Source: Stagnimonas aquatica (lineage in GTDB: Bacteria > Pseudomonadota > Gammaproteobacteria > Nevskiales > Nevskiaceae). From it: a stretch of 64,000 nucleotides of DNA. This document shows, piece after piece, positions 46,968-61,445 of the stretch. Made by a program: the position numbers and the translations under genes. The notes under the pieces were generated by a model. It was not told where the DNA came from and made no database searches. It saw only the letters and a list, made by a program, of their open reading frames with translations. The DNA lies in NCBI RefSeq assembly GCF_003730135.1, contig NZ_RJVO01000005.1, positions 186,001 to 250,000 on the forward strand, written 5' to 3'. How positions within the stretch are numbered: the stretch's first letter is position 1; each line of letters starts with the position of its first letter.

Positions 46968-47479
46968 TTCCGCCGACGCTCGGGCTCGTCGATCAGCGGC
47001 AACTGGCTCTTGCGCGCCTCGGCGCTGGGCATCTTCTGCAGACGCTCGATTTCCTCGCGGAAGGCGTTGACGTCCTCGAAACTGCGGTAGATCGAGGCGA
47101 AGCGCACATAGGCGACGTGGTCGAGGTCGTGCAGCTCCTGCATCACCCATTCACCGATGCGGTGGCTGGCGACCTCGCGCTCGCCGGTCTGGCGCAGCTT
47201 GCGCAGGATGTTCTCGATGGCGTGGTCGATGGCCTCGGCCGACACCGGCCGCTTGTAGAGGGCGATCTGCAGGCCCTTGCGCAGCTTGTCTTCCTCGAAG
47301 GGCTCGTTGACGCCGTCGCGCTTGACCACGTAGGGCATCGCCACCTGCGCCTTCTCGAAGGTGGTGAAGCGGCCCGAGCACTTCTCGCACTCGCGGCGGC
47401 GACGCACCTGGGTCCCGTCCTCGGCCAGCCGCGAGTCGATGACCCGCGTATCCGGCGCCTTGCAGAACGGGCACTGCAT
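46964..47479 (-). CDS. nrdR: Transcriptional repressor NrdR
   Basis: A 171-residue regulator of ribonucleotide reductase genes. The zinc ribbon [42 protein letters not shown] is followed by the ATP-cone domain ([29 protein letters not shown]). It binds nrd boxes when loaded with ATP/dATP. The ATG lies three bases after glyA; glyA-nrdR-ribD is the standard order. No NrdR boxes were looked for elsewhere since no nrd gene is in the window. Confidence 0.97.
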   Translation of the reverse strand: MQCPFCKAPDTRVIDSRLAEDGTQVRRRRECEKCSGRFTTFEKAQVAMPYVVKRDGVNEPFEEDKLRKGLQIALYKRPVSAEAIDHAIENILRKLRQTGEREVASHRIGEWVMQELHDLDHVAYVRFASIYRSFEDVNAFREEIERLQKMPSAEARKSQLPLIDEPERRRK

Positions 47480-47482
47480 CGC

Positions 47483-48757
47483 TTACTTCGCCGCGTAGAC
47501 GGGGAAGCGCGCGCACAGCGTCGCCACCTGCTCGCGCACCCGCGCGACCGTGGCATCGACCTCCACGCCGGCGCTCATGGCATCGACGATGTCGGCGATC
47601 CAGCCGGCGACCTGGGCCATCTCGGCCTCCTTGAAGCCGCGCGTGGTCGAGGCCGGGCTGCCGATGCGCAGGCCCGAGGTGACAAAGGCCGAGCGCGGAT
47701 CGTTGGGCACCGCGTTCTTGTTGACGGTGATGTGCGCCTCGCCGAGCTTGGCCTCGGCGTCCTTGCCGGTGACGTTCTTGGCCACCAGATCGAGCAGGAA
47801 GAGATGGTCGTCGGTGCCGCCGGAAACCACCTTGTAGCCGCGATCCAGGAAGACCTTGGCCATGGCGCGGGCATTGGCGACGACCTGCTTCTGGTAGACC
47901 TTGAAGCTCGGGTCCAGCGCCTCCTTGAAGGCCACCGCCTTGGCGGCGATGACGTGCATCAGCGGGCCGCCCTGGATGCCCGGAAACACCGCCGACTGGA
48001 ACTTCTTGTTGAACTCCTCCGGCTGGCCCTTGCTGACGATGATGCCGCCACGGGGACCGCGCAGGGTCTTGTGCGTGGTGCTGGTGACCACGTGGGCGTA
48101 GGGCAGCGGGCTCGGGTACTCACCGGCAGCGACCAGGCCGGCGATGTGTGCCATGTCGACCCAGAAGTAGGCGCCGACCTTGTCGGCGATCTCGCGCATG
48201 CGCTTCCAGTCCTTGATCCGCGAGTAGGCGGAGAAGCCGCCGATCAACAGCTTGGGCTTGTGCTCCAGCGCCAGCTTTTCCAGCTCGTCGTAGTTGATCA
48301 GGCCGGTTTCGGGATCGAGGCCGTAGGGCACGATCTTGTAGTTCTTGCCCGAGAAATTGGCCGGGTGCCCGTGGGTGAGATGACCGCCCTGGGCGAGGTT
48401 CATGCCCATCACCGTGTCGCCGGGGCTGACCAGGGCGTGGAAGATGGCGGCATTGGCCTGGGCGCCGGAATGCGGCTGGACGTTGGCGTAATCGGCGTCG
48501 AAGAGTTGCTTGAGACGCTCGATGGCGAGGTTCTCGGCGATGTCGACAAACTCGCAGCCGCCGTAGTAGCGCTTGCCCGGATAGCCCTCCGCGTACTTGT
48601 TGGTGAGCTGGCTGCCCTGCGCCTGCATCACCGCCGGCGAGGCGTAGTTTTCGGAGGCGATCAGCTCGATGTGCGCTTCCTGCCGGCCGTTCTCGGCGGT
48701 GATGGCGGCAAACAGTTCGGGGTCAGCGACGGCGAGGCTGGGAGCGTTCTTGAACAT
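47483..48757 (-). CDS. glyA: Serine hydroxymethyltransferase
   Basis: A 424-residue PLP enzyme converting serine and tetrahydrofolate to glycine and methylene-tetrahydrofolate. It has [78 protein letters not shown] (PLP Lys in THKT) and [15 protein letters not shown]. The ATG at 48757 begins the family N-terminus ([19 protein letters not shown]). A clear ribosome site is missing in front of it; instead a palindromic repeat lies there. It is followed by nrdR. Confidence 0.97.
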   Translation of the reverse strand: MFKNAPSLAVADPELFAAITAENGRQEAHIELIASENYASPAVMQAQGSQLTNKYAEGYPGKRYYGGCEFVDIAENLAIERLKQLFDADYANVQPHSGAQANAAIFHALVSPGDTVMGMNLAQGGHLTHGHPANFSGKNYKIVPYGLDPETGLINYDELEKLALEHKPKLLIGGFSAYSRIKDWKRMREIADKVGAYFWVDMAHIAGLVAAGEYPSPLPYAHVVTSTTHKTLRGPRGGIIVSKGQPEEFNKKFQSAVFPGIQGGPLMHVIAAKAVAFKEALDPSFKVYQKQVVANARAMAKVFLDRGYKVVSGGTDDHLFLLDLVAKNVTGKDAEAKLGEAHITVNKNAVPNDPRSAFVTSGLRIGSPASTTRGFKEAEMAQVAGWIADIVDAMSAGVEVDATVARVREQVATLCARFPVYAAK

Positions 48758-48758
48758 G

Positions 48759-48857
48759 GCGGATTTCGGTTTGCAGATTTCGGATTGAAGAAGCGAGGCG
48801 GAGCGCTGGTTTCGCGATTGCCGTCCATCCGCAATCCGAAATCCGCAATCCGCAATA
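48759..48857. repeat. Repeat-filled spacer between nadA and glyA
   Basis: The 104-bp spacer carries short direct units GCGGATT/GCGGATTTC near its nadA end and inverted copies near its glyA end (GGATTTCGG with CCGAAATCC, both present twice or nearly so). Together they could fold into a long imperfect hairpin between the two genes. It codes for nothing and looks like a dispersed palindromic repeat. Confidence 0.6.
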
Positions 48858-48861
48858 GGAT

Positions 48862-49974
48862 TCAGTCGACCACTTCCAGCATCAGGTCCAGCGCCGCGCG
48901 CGCCGGCTGGGCGATCTCGCGCGGCACCCGGATCTGGTTGACGGTCTTGCCCTCGACCAGGCTGTCGAGCACCCAGGCGAGATGCTGCGGGTCGGTGCGG
49001 AACATGGTCGAGCACATGCACACCATCGGCGACATGAACTCGACGGTGACGCCCTTGGCCTTCATCTCGTCGGCCAGGCGGTTGACCAGATTCAGCTCGG
49101 TGCCGACCAGCCAGTGCGTGCCCGGCTGGCTGGAGCGCACGGTGCGCAGGATGTATTCGGTGGAGCCGACGAAGTCGCTCTTCCCGCAGACTTCGAGGTC
49201 GTTCTCGGGGTGGCTGATCACCAGGCCGTTCGGCACCCGCTCGCGGAACTTGGCGATGTGGTTGGGGTGGAACATCTGGTGGACCGAGCAGAAGCCCTTC
49301 CACAGGATCATCTTGGCGTTGCGGATCTGCTCGTCGGTCAGTCCGCCGCGCGGCTTCATGAAATCCCAGGTGACCATCTGCTCCAAGGGGATGCCCATCT
49401 GCATGTAGGCGGTGTTGCGACCCAGATGCTGGTCGGGGAAGAACAGCACCTTGTCGCGCCGCGCGAAGCTCCATTCCAGCACCGCCTTGGCGTTGGAGCT
49501 GGTGCAGACGATGCCACCGTGGCTGCCGCAGAAGGCCTTCAGGTCGGCGGCGGAGTTGATGTAGGTGACCGGCGTGACGTGCTGATCCGGGTCGAGCACG
49601 CTGCTGATCTCCTCCCAGCACTTCTTCACCTTCACCAGATTGGCCATGTCGGCCATCGAGCAGCCGGCGGCGAGGTCGGGCAGGATCACCGTGCGCTGAC
49701 CATCGGTGACGATGTCCGCCACCTCGGCCATGAAGTGCACGCCGCAGAAGACGATGAACTCGGCATCGGTCTTGGCCGCCATCTGCGAGAGCTTCAAGGA
49801 GTCGCCGGAGAAATCGGCGTGCTTGAACACCTCGTTGCGCTGGTAGTGATGGCCGAGGATGGCCAGGCGCTTGCCGAGCTTGGACTTGGCAGCGACGATC
49901 TTGGCGTCGCATTCCTCGTCGCTCAGAAAGCTGTAGCTGTCCAGCTTGGGGTCGATTTTGAGGGCGGCGGTCAT
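48862..49974 (-). CDS. nadA: Quinolinate synthase A
   Basis: A 370-residue iron-sulphur enzyme that condenses iminoaspartate with dihydroxyacetone phosphate in NAD synthesis. It has [93 protein letters not shown] and [27 protein letters not shown]. The conserved cluster cysteines are present in these blocks. The length fits the longer NadA type rather than the 347-residue E. coli one. The ATG at 49974 gives the family start. It is the first gene of the leftward glyA-rib array. Confidence 0.96.
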   Translation of the reverse strand: MTAALKIDPKLDSYSFLSDEECDAKIVAAKSKLGKRLAILGHHYQRNEVFKHADFSGDSLKLSQMAAKTDAEFIVFCGVHFMAEVADIVTDGQRTVILPDLAAGCSMADMANLVKVKKCWEEISSVLDPDQHVTPVTYINSAADLKAFCGSHGGIVCTSSNAKAVLEWSFARRDKVLFFPDQHLGRNTAYMQMGIPLEQMVTWDFMKPRGGLTDEQIRNAKMILWKGFCSVHQMFHPNHIAKFRERVPNGLVISHPENDLEVCGKSDFVGSTEYILRTVRSSQPGTHWLVGTELNLVNRLADEMKAKGVTVEFMSPMVCMCSTMFRTDPQHLAWVLDSLVEGKTVNQIRVPREIAQPARAALDLMLEVVD

Positions 49975-50114
49975 CGCTGCACTCCCCGGCGCGCGAGCGC
50001 CTGCGTAGCAGTCATAGGGGCGGCCGGCACCGGGCCGGGGAACCGAGAGAAACCTAGCTATTGTAGCGGAAGCCTCCACCACCCCCTACCGGTGGCGGTG
50101 GAGACCGGCCCGGA

Positions 50115-51437
50115 TCAGGGGCTGGCGGCCGGCTGGATGGTCAGCGTGCTGGTGGCGCTGGTCTGGGTGGTCGCGTTGGAATTGGCGGCGGTGATCACCA
50201 CCGTCTTGCCAGTCTCCGCCGTGCTGCTGGCCTGGGCGACGCCGGCCAGCGGATTGACGGTCCCGCTGTTGGTCTGCACCGTCACCAGGGTGGTGTCCGC
50301 CGAACTCCAGGTGACGTGGCGGGTGATGTCCTGGGTGGGAATGGTGGCGGTGGTGGTGTACTCGCCGGTCGCCTTCAACACCAGAGTGCCACCGGGCGCG
50401 ATGTCCGAGGTCACCGGGCTCACCGTCACCTTGGAGAGCGTGCCCGCCACCGGAGTGATCGGCAGGGTCGGCGCGGTCACGGTGGTCGTGCTGCCGGTGG
50501 GGCCGTAGGTAAAGGTGGCGCCAAGGTTGATCGGGCTGGCCGATTCCTTGGAGGCGAAAACCAGGTTGCGCAGGCTGCCGACCAGGAAGGTGATGGAGGC
50601 GCTGTCGGAGGAAGTGAACGCCACCTGCCCGGACAGATCCTGGGTCTTGCCGTTGGCCAGGGTGCCAGTCGCAGTGATGCGCTCGGTGGTGCCCACCAGC
50701 AACTGGCTGCGGTCGGTGAATTCCTTGGTCAGCGCGAGGCTGTCGAGCTTGGAAACGCTGACCGGAGCAGTGACGTTGCTGAACACCGAAGCGGTGCAAC
50801 CGGGAATGCTGGCCTTGGCGCTGAGCGGACCGCCCTCGGCAACGCCAGTGATTACGCCGGTGGCGGAGGCAATGGTGGCGACGCTGTCGTTGGCGGTCAC
50901 GAAGCTCCAGGTCGCCAGGCTGTCGATGGCACCGGTAACACCGTCCAGATCGGCCGACAGCGACAGATCCGACAGCGCGCCGACCGCGACATCCGCCTCG
51001 GCGGGGATGATCCGGACATTGGTGGGATCGCTCACCACCACCTGGATCGAGCTGCTGAAATCCAGGTACTTGGCGGTGATGGTGCTGGTGCCGGCCGCCA
51101 CCGGGATCAGCACGCCACGCCCGTAGAACGAACCTTCCTGACCGGGCACCGGCAAGTCGGCATTGCTGACCTTGACGAACTCTGGATTGCTGCTGCTCCA
51201 CACCGCCCGCGAGCTGAAGTCGCCGCGCGCGCCGTTGCTGAAGGTCACCACCAACTGCACCGAGGTATTCAGGCAGGTGTAGGCCTTGGTGCTGGCCGCG
51301 CCTTCGACGCCGCCCAGCGGCAACAGTGCGGATTTCACCGGCGCGATGCCATCACCGACGCCTCCGCAGGCGCTCAACATCAGGCCGCCGGCCACGGCCA
51401 AGCCTTGGAAACCACGGCGGAGAGAGGAAAGCGTCAT
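50115..51437 (-). CDS. Lipoprotein with bacterial Ig-like (Big) domains
   Basis: A 440-residue exported lipoprotein. Its signal ends AVAGGLMLSACGG (lipobox L-S-A-C). The mature part has three or four beta-rich repeats of Big type, with phrases such as ATWSFVTANDSVATIASATGVITGVAEG, QVAFTSSDSASITFLVGS, VSPVTSDIAPGGTLVLKATGEY and HVTWSSADTTLVTVQTNSGTVNPLAGV. Such domains usually mediate surface or carbohydrate contact. No enzymatic domain is visible. GGAG lies eight bases before the ATG at 51437. Its neighbours aspS and nadA are unrelated. Confidence 0.8.
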   Translation of the reverse strand: MTLSSLRRGFQGLAVAGGLMLSACGGVGDGIAPVKSALLPLGGVEGAASTKAYTCLNTSVQLVVTFSNGARGDFSSRAVWSSSNPEFVKVSNADLPVPGQEGSFYGRGVLIPVAAGTSTITAKYLDFSSSIQVVVSDPTNVRIIPAEADVAVGALSDLSLSADLDGVTGAIDSLATWSFVTANDSVATIASATGVITGVAEGGPLSAKASIPGCTASVFSNVTAPVSVSKLDSLALTKEFTDRSQLLVGTTERITATGTLANGKTQDLSGQVAFTSSDSASITFLVGSLRNLVFASKESASPINLGATFTYGPTGSTTTVTAPTLPITPVAGTLSKVTVSPVTSDIAPGGTLVLKATGEYTTTATIPTQDITRHVTWSSADTTLVTVQTNSGTVNPLAGVAQASSTAETGKTVVITAANSNATTQTSATSTLTIQPAASP

Positions 51438-51481
51438 CGGATCAGCTCCAGGCAAACTTGGGTCAAGATTTCTTAGGGCGC

Positions 51482-53266
<1,785 letters not shown>

Positions 53267-53349
53267 GCTGGGCTTGTGGGCTACTTACGCGGGACGCGCA
53301 TTGTAGCCGCGCCCCGTCCCCCAGTGCGCGCAGCCCGCTGGGCAGTCGC

Positions 53350-53634
53350 TCAGCCGCAGGCGCCGCTGGCGCAGGCCGGCGCCGGAGCAGCGCTGGACTC
53401 ACCGCTGGCAGCCGAGGAAGTATTGCTGTCGCCGGCCAGATTCTTCTTGGCGCCGGTCTTGAAGTCGGTTTCGTACCAACCGCCGCCAGCCAGCCGGAAA
53501 CCGGCGGCCGACACCGACTTGCTCAGCGCCGGCTTGCCGCAGGCCGGACAATCGGTCGCCGGCGGATCGGACAGTTTCTGAAGAATCTCGGTCTGCGCAC
53601 CGCAGGCCTGGCAGGAGTATTCGTAGATCGGCAT
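53350..53634 (-). CDS. FmdB-family zinc ribbon protein
   Basis: A 94-residue protein starting MPIYEYSCQACGAQTEILQKLSD, with a second cysteine pair CPACGKPALSKSVS, the FmdB zinc ribbon. FGF-xx-GGWYETDFK appears as GFRLAGGGWYETDFKTG, a conserved feature. The tail is Ser/Ala-rich. FmdB proteins are putative regulators of unknown target. The gene lies upstream of aspS in the same direction, a frequent pairing. Confidence 0.93.
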   Translation of the reverse strand: MPIYEYSCQACGAQTEILQKLSDPPATDCPACGKPALSKSVSAAGFRLAGGGWYETDFKTGAKKNLAGDSNTSSAASGESSAAPAPACASGACG

Positions 53635-53723
53635 GGAGCAATCCTGAAATCAACTGGACGGAGCCAGCGATGGGGCTCGGCAAACGGCTTTCAAGCCCTG
53701 CCCCGCCCTTGCATGGCGGCGGA

Positions 53724-53749
53724 CAAAAGAAAACCGCCCGGAGGCGGCT
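53724..53749 (-). terminator. Rho-independent terminator after the tRNA genes
   Basis: On the minus strand a GCCGCC-TCCG-GGCGG hairpin (arms 53734-53738 and 53743-53747) is followed by TTTTCTTTT, about 40 bases past the tRNA-Arg CCA end. It should end the csrA-tRNA transcript before fmdB. Confidence 0.78.
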
Positions 53750-53788
53750 TCTTCGTCGGCGGTGAGACCGCCTTACCCAAACAACAAA

Positions 53789-53865
53789 TGGTGCGCCCGG
53801 AAGGATTCGAACCTCCGACCCCTTAGTTCGTAGCCAAGTGCTCTATCCAACTGAGCTACGGGCGC
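53789..53865 (-). tRNA. tRNA-Arg (anticodon ACG)
   Basis: A complete 77-nt cloverleaf: acceptor GCGCCCG/CGGGCGC, D-arm GCTC-GAGC, anticodon loop CTACGAA with anticodon ACG, T-arm GGAGG-TTCGAAT-CCTTC, and an encoded CCA. The A34 would be read as inosine after TadA editing, serving CGU/CGC/CGA. It follows tRNA-Ser downstream of csrA, as in related gammaproteobacteria. Confidence 0.97.
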
Positions 53866-53890
53866 ATGCAACAACAACTAAATCCGAGAA

Positions 53891-53984
53891 TGGCGGAGAG
53901 AGAGGGATTCGAACCCTCGATAAGGTTTTAAAGCCCTATACTCCCTTAGCAGGGGAGCGCCTTCGTCCACTCGGCCATCTCTCC
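53891..53984 (-). tRNA. tRNA-Ser (anticodon GCT)
   Basis: A 94-nt class II tRNA with acceptor GGAGAGA/TCTCTCC, anticodon stem CTCCC-GGGAG around the loop CTGCTAA (anticodon GCT), a long variable arm, T-arm GAGGG-TTCGAAT-CCCTC, discriminator G and encoded CCA. It reads AGC/AGU codons. It lies between csrA and tRNA-Arg. Confidence 0.97.
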
Positions 53985-54080
53985 GAGCACCGGGTCTCCC
54001 CAGCGAGGCGCGCATCTTACTGAAAGCATGGCAGCCGGTAAAGGCGCCGGCCCAGATTATTTTCCGGGCCCACCCCGCTT

Positions 54081-54275
54081 TCAGTGACGCGGCTGCTCCA
54101 ATGCCGCCCCCGCCTCTTCGGCGATGCGCTCGAAAATCTCCTCGCGATGCACTGCCACCGTGCGCGGTGCATTGATACCCAGCCGCACCTGATTGCCCTT
54201 GACCCCCAACACCGTCACGGTGACGTCGTCACCGATCTTCAGAGCTTCGCCGACCCGCCGCGTCAAGATGAGCAT
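54081..54275 (-). CDS. csrA: Carbon storage regulator CsrA
   Basis: A 64-residue RNA-binding global regulator, [37 protein letters not shown]. It has the binding residues Leu4 and Arg44-type ([10 protein letters not shown]) intact. It represses translation by binding GGA-containing loops. It lies in the standard position between lysC and tRNA-Ser. Its upstream spacer (54276-54382) contains a TTGACC box, but no good -10 at proper distance was found. Confidence 0.98.
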   Translation of the reverse strand: MLILTRRVGEALKIGDDVTVTVLGVKGNQVRLGINAPRTVAVHREEIFERIAEEAGAALEQPRH

Positions 54276-54382
54276 TCCGTTTCTCCAGGGACCGTTCCAT
54301 CGAGTGAAGTGTCCCTAACGCACGGGCTGACGTTTAGTGGTCAACAAACACCAAAAAAAGTGCGGGCGACGGCTTTTGGCCG

Positions 54383-55609
54383 CTAAGCGGTCGCGCCCTC
54401 CAGGCCAAACGCCTTGTGCAGGGTGCGGACGGCCAGCTCCAGGTACTTGTCGGAGATCACCACGCTGATCTTGATCTCGGAGGTGGAGATCATGCGGATG
54501 TTGATGCCCTCCGCCGCCAGCGCCTTGAACATCTGGCTGGCGATGCCGGCATGGCTGCGCATGCCCACGCCTACCAGCGAGACCTTGACGATGTCCAGCG
54601 CCGAGCGCACGCCCTTGGCACCCAGCTCGGCGGCAACCTTCTTGGCCACTTCCAGCGCGCGGTCGTAGTCGACCCGGTTGACGGTGAAGGTGAAGTCGGT
54701 GGTGGCATCGGCAGCGACGTTCTGCACGATCATGTCGATCTCGATGTTGGCGTCGCCAATCGGCCCGAGGATGGCGGCGGCGATGCCCGGGCGGTCAGGC
54801 ACGCCCTCCACGGTCAACTGGGCCTCGTCGCGGTTGAAGGCAATGCCGGAGATCAGCGGGTCTTCCACTTTGGTTTCCTCGTCAAGAGTGATGAGCGTGC
54901 CCGGGCCTTCCACGAAGGTGGACAGCACCCGCAACGGCACCTTGTATTTGCCGGCGAATTCCACCGAGCGGATCTGCAGCACCTTGCTGCCGAGGCTGGC
55001 CATTTCCAGCATTTCCTCGAAGGTGATGCGGTCCAGGCGACGGGCCTTGGGTTCGACGCGCGGATCGGTGGTGTAGACGCCGTCGACATCGGTGTAGATC
55101 TGGCACTCGTCGGCCTTCAGCGCCGCCGCCAGCGCCACGCCGGTGGTATCCGAGCCGCCACGGCCGAGGGTGGTCACCGAGCCGGTGGCGTCGATGCCCT
55201 GGAAGCCGGCGACCACCGGCACGATGCCAGCGGCGCAATCGGCCAGCAGCTTGTCGGCGTCGATCGACTGGATGCGCGCCTTCATGTGCGCGCTGTCGGT
55301 GCGGATCGCCACCTGCGGACCGGTGTAGGAGCGGCTCTTCAGCCCCTGCTTCTCCAGCGCCAGCGCCAACAGGCCGATGGTGACCTGCTCGCCGGTCGCG
55401 GCGATCTGGTCGAACTCGCGCTGGTTGCCGCGCGGGTTGATGGATTTCGCCAGCTTGAGCAGGCGGTCGGTCTCGCCGGACATCGCCGACACCACCACCA
55501 CCACCCGGTCGCCACGCGCGATGAAGGAGGCAACCTTGCTGGCCACGTGCTCGATGCGCTCCACCGAGCCCATCGAGGTGCCGCCGTATTTCTGAACGAT
55601 CAGTGCCAT
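54383..55609 (-). CDS. lysC: Aspartate kinase
   Basis: A 408-residue kinase for the first step of Lys/Thr/Met synthesis. It starts ALIVQKYGGTSMGSVERIEHVA, has VVVVVSAMSGETDRLLKLA, GRGGSDTTGVALAAALKADECQIYTDVDGVYTTDPR, then two ACT domains (VEGVPDRPGIAAAILGPIGDANIEIDMIVQNV, VSLVGVGMRSHAGIASQMFKALAAEGINIRMISTSEIKISVVI). The ACT domains imply feedback inhibition. It is of the single-function bacterial alpha type. The spacer to alaS is a REP-like repeat. Confidence 0.97.
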   Translation of the reverse strand: MALIVQKYGGTSMGSVERIEHVASKVASFIARGDRVVVVVSAMSGETDRLLKLAKSINPRGNQREFDQIAATGEQVTIGLLALALEKQGLKSRSYTGPQVAIRTDSAHMKARIQSIDADKLLADCAAGIVPVVAGFQGIDATGSVTTLGRGGSDTTGVALAAALKADECQIYTDVDGVYTTDPRVEPKARRLDRITFEEMLEMASLGSKVLQIRSVEFAGKYKVPLRVLSTFVEGPGTLITLDEETKVEDPLISGIAFNRDEAQLTVEGVPDRPGIAAAILGPIGDANIEIDMIVQNVAADATTDFTFTVNRVDYDRALEVAKKVAAELGAKGVRSALDIVKVSLVGVGMRSHAGIASQMFKALAAEGINIRMISTSEIKISVVISDKYLELAVRTLHKAFGLEGATA

Positions 55610-55616
55610 GTTTTTA

Positions 55617-55683
55617 TGTAGGAGCGGCCTAGGCCGCGATCACCCTCTCCAAAATAATCCGCAGGTCGCGGGCAAGCCCGCGC

Positions 55684-55688
<5 letters not shown>
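55617..55688. repeat. REP-like palindrome pair filling the alaS-lysC spacer
   Basis: Two imperfect palindromes face each other: one starts GTAGGAGCGGCC-TAG-GCCGCGA (from about 55618), the other is the inverted GTAGGCGCGGGC-TTGCCCGCGA (ending near 55688). The GTAGG head and C/G stem resemble the REP units common in Pseudomonas and relatives. The pair fills the 74-bp alaS-lysC gap, and the alaS TAG stop is the TAG of the second head. Confidence 0.78.
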
Positions 55689-58308
<2,620 letters not shown>

Positions 58309-58451
58309 GGCGGCGGGGCTCAAAAAAAGTCCCGCATTTTACAAGCCAAGGCGCGCCGGTGCTGCCCCAGCGGGGACGATCCCGGATCGGCTCCCCAATT
58401 CCGCCAGACCGCCCGCCTGAACTTGGCGCGCCTCGTGCACTCAGAGTGCGG

Positions 58452-59057
58452 ATGACACTCAAGCTACTCCTGTCCAGGCTCACCGGCTTCGGCGACTTCG
58501 CACTGCTGAGCCTGCTCGGCCTGTTCGTCGCCGCTTGGCTGCTGTGGACCGGCGCCCGGCGCATGGCCCTGCTCTGGCTGATCGCCCTGGGCAGTTGCGC
58601 CGCGCTCATCGCCCTGCTCAAGGTCTACTTCAACGGCTGCCCGCTGACCGAGCTGGCGATGCGCAGCCCCAGCGGCCACGCCGGCTTCGGCAGCTTCATC
58701 TACGGCGGCATCGCACTACTGGCCCAGAGCCAGCGACCCCGCTGGCAGGCCGGCCTGATCGCGCTGGCCGGCGGTCTGTGGATCGCCGCGATTGGCTACT
58801 CGCGGGTGGTGGTGCGGGCGCATACCGGGCCCGAGGTGCTGTTCGGCATCGCCATCGGCGCCAGTGTGCTTTTCGGGTTTGGCCTGGCCAGCCGGGGTCG
58901 GGACCACAGCCGGTTTCCGCTGCTGGCGGCCATCGTCGGCGCCGCTCTGGGCGCAACGCTGTTTCACACGCTCAACTGGCATCCGACGTTCGAGGCCTAC
59001 CTGGCTCGGCTCAGCCACGAGTACGCCGCGCTTCTGCCGCCCTGCTCGAACAACTAG
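58452..59057 (+). CDS. PAP2-like membrane phosphatase
   Basis: A protein of about 201 residues with five or six helices. It has the phosphatase motifs AMRSPSGHAGFGSFIYGG (motif 2, PSGH) and GYSRVVVRAHTGPEV (motif 3, SR-x5-H), as in lipid phosphatases of the PAP2 family. The first motif (K-x6-RP) is not recognisable and the final Asp of motif 3 is Glu. It may dephosphorylate undecaprenyl pyrophosphate or another lipid phosphate, or be inactive. It is the only rightward gene between 38.6 and 64 kb, placed between alaS and recX. Confidence 0.8.
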   Translation: MTLKLLLSRLTGFGDFALLSLLGLFVAAWLLWTGARRMALLWLIALGSCAALIALLKVYFNGCPLTELAMRSPSGHAGFGSFIYGGIALLAQSQRPRWQAGLIALAGGLWIAAIGYSRVVVRAHTGPEVLFGIAIGASVLFGFGLASRGRDHSRFPLLAAIVGAALGATLFHTLNWHPTFEAYLARLSHEYAALLPPCSNN

Positions 59058-59122
59058 TTGTCGGAGCGCCGCGAACCGCAGCGGGATCGGTTGGGCTAGC
59101 CGTCGCCAGCTCGCCACGGTGT

Positions 59123-59582
59123 CTAGTCGTCCTGGTCGAAATCGCCTTTCAGCGCCGCCCGGATCTGCTCGCCGGTGAAACCGCGCTGGGCCAGGCCGCG
59201 GTACTGCTTCTGCTTTTCGGCGAGGTTGGTCGGCGGGCCGCCGAACTTGCGCGCCTGGGTTTCGACCGCCAGGGCGGTCCAGTCGCAGTCGGCGGCGTCC
59301 AGGGCCTCGCGGATCAGGCTTTCGTCCAGGCCGGCCACCGACAGCTCGGCACGGATGCGTAGCGGGCCGTGGCCCTGGGCGATGCGGCTGCGGATCAGGG
59401 CCTCGGCATAGCGGGGGTCGCTCTGCCAGCCGGAATCGGCCAGCGAGCCGATCACTTCCTCCGCCACCTCGCTTTCAACGCCCTTGGCCTTCAGCTTGCG
59501 CGAAAGCTGCCACGCCGAATGCTCCCGGCGGCCCAGAAGCCGCATCGCCTTCAGGCGGGCGGCTTCCGGAGTCAAGGGTTCC

Positions 59583-59602
<20 letters not shown>
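59123..59602 (-). CDS. recX: Regulatory protein RecX
   Basis: A protein of about 159 residues with the RecX three-helix repeats: [77 protein letters not shown]. It modulates RecA filaments. The start is uncertain. GTG 59602 overlaps the end of recA by 20 bases; TTG 59575, placed right after recA and preceded by GAGGA, is also attractive. Either way it is translationally tied to recA. Confidence 0.92.
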
Positions 59603-60605
<1,003 letters not shown>

Positions 60606-60681
60606 GGTGAGTCCCCTTTCGTGGTTCCCTTAAATGACGAGCGCGCCTCGAAAGACGCGCCGTGCTCACAGCAAAAACTGG

Positions 60682-60722
60682 ATCCCCGCCTTCGCGGGGA
60701 TGACTTGCGCTAGGCGCAAGTC
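60682..60722. repeat. Two back-to-back hairpin repeats between efp and recA
   Basis: A REP-like hairpin ATCCCCGC-CTTC-GCGGGGAT (60682-60701) is followed at once by a perfect GACTTGCGC-TAG-GCGCAAGTC palindrome (60702-60722). The first type is widespread in proteobacterial spacers; the second starts at the last base of the efp stop codon region. They could stabilise the efp 3' end or attenuate readthrough into recA. Confidence 0.75.
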
Positions 60723-61290
60723 ACTTGCCCAGACGGCCGAGGTACTCGCCGGTACGGGTGTCCACCTTGATGACTTCGCCCTGCTGCACGAACAGCGGCA
60801 CGCGCACCACGGCGCCGGTTTCCAGGGTGGCCGGCTTGCCGCCGCCGCCCGAGGTGTCGCCACGCAGGCCGGGGTCGGTCTCGGCGATCTGCAGCTCCAC
60901 GGTGTTGGGCGGCAGCACCTGCAGCGGCTGGCCGTTGAACAGGGTGATGCGGCAGGTCTCCTGGCCCTTGAGCCAGAGCTTGGCTTCTTCCATCTGGGTG
61001 GCGCCGACCATGGTCTGCTCGAAGCTGACCGGGTCCATGAAGGTCCAGAACTCGCCGTCGTTGTAGACGTACTGCAGTTCCACGTCCTCGACGTCGGCGA
61101 CTTCCAGGGTGTCGCCGGACTTCAGGGTGATGTCGATCACGCGACCATTGCGCAGGTTGCGGATCTTCAGGCTGTTGGTGGCCTGGCCCTTGCCGGGCTT
61201 GCGGTATTCGTTGTCGACGATGGAAAACGGATTGCCGTCGATGAGCACCTTGGTGCCCGCCTTCATTTCGTTGGTGCTGACGCTGGCCAT
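60721..61290 (-). CDS. efp: Elongation factor P
   Basis: A 189-residue tRNA-shaped factor that relieves stalling at polyproline. It shows [41 protein letters not shown], with Lys34 in KPGKGQ at the usual modification site. A beta-lysylated type (EpmA/EpmB) is suggested by Lys rather than Arg, but no modification genes are in view. LYS-type ends with [12 protein letters not shown]. The ATG at 61290 is preferred to 61362 by family length. Confidence 0.96.
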   Translation of the reverse strand: MASVSTNEMKAGTKVLIDGNPFSIVDNEYRKPGKGQATNSLKIRNLRNGRVIDITLKSGDTLEVADVEDVELQYVYNDGEFWTFMDPVSFEQTMVGATQMEEAKLWLKGQETCRITLFNGQPLQVLPPNTVELQIAETDPGLRGDTSGGGGKPATLETGAVVRVPLFVQQGEVIKVDTRTGEYLGRLGK

Positions 61291-61445
61291 GATCTGGGTC
61301 TGCTTGAAAAATGTGGTTGGTCCGCGTGGCGCGGAAAGCTTCTGGACGGCGCTTGTGAACACGCCGCTGGTCCCGACTTCGAGGGCCGAAATGCTAGCAC
61401 GAGGCCGGGGTGGCCGGCTTCAGGACGAAGCCCGGCCTCCCGGGG

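Noticed and set aside
46955..49408. An 817-codon rightward open frame across nrdR, glyA and nadA
   Set aside because: It runs through three well-recognised leftward genes and has no family motifs.
47483..49912. A fused 809-residue reading frame ending in GlyA
   Set aside because: The upstream half is an out-of-frame reading of nadA; glyA starts at 48757.
54316..54344. A possible csrA promoter (TTGACC box)
   Set aside because: No acceptable -10 hexamer lies 16-18 bases away; too weak to list as a site.
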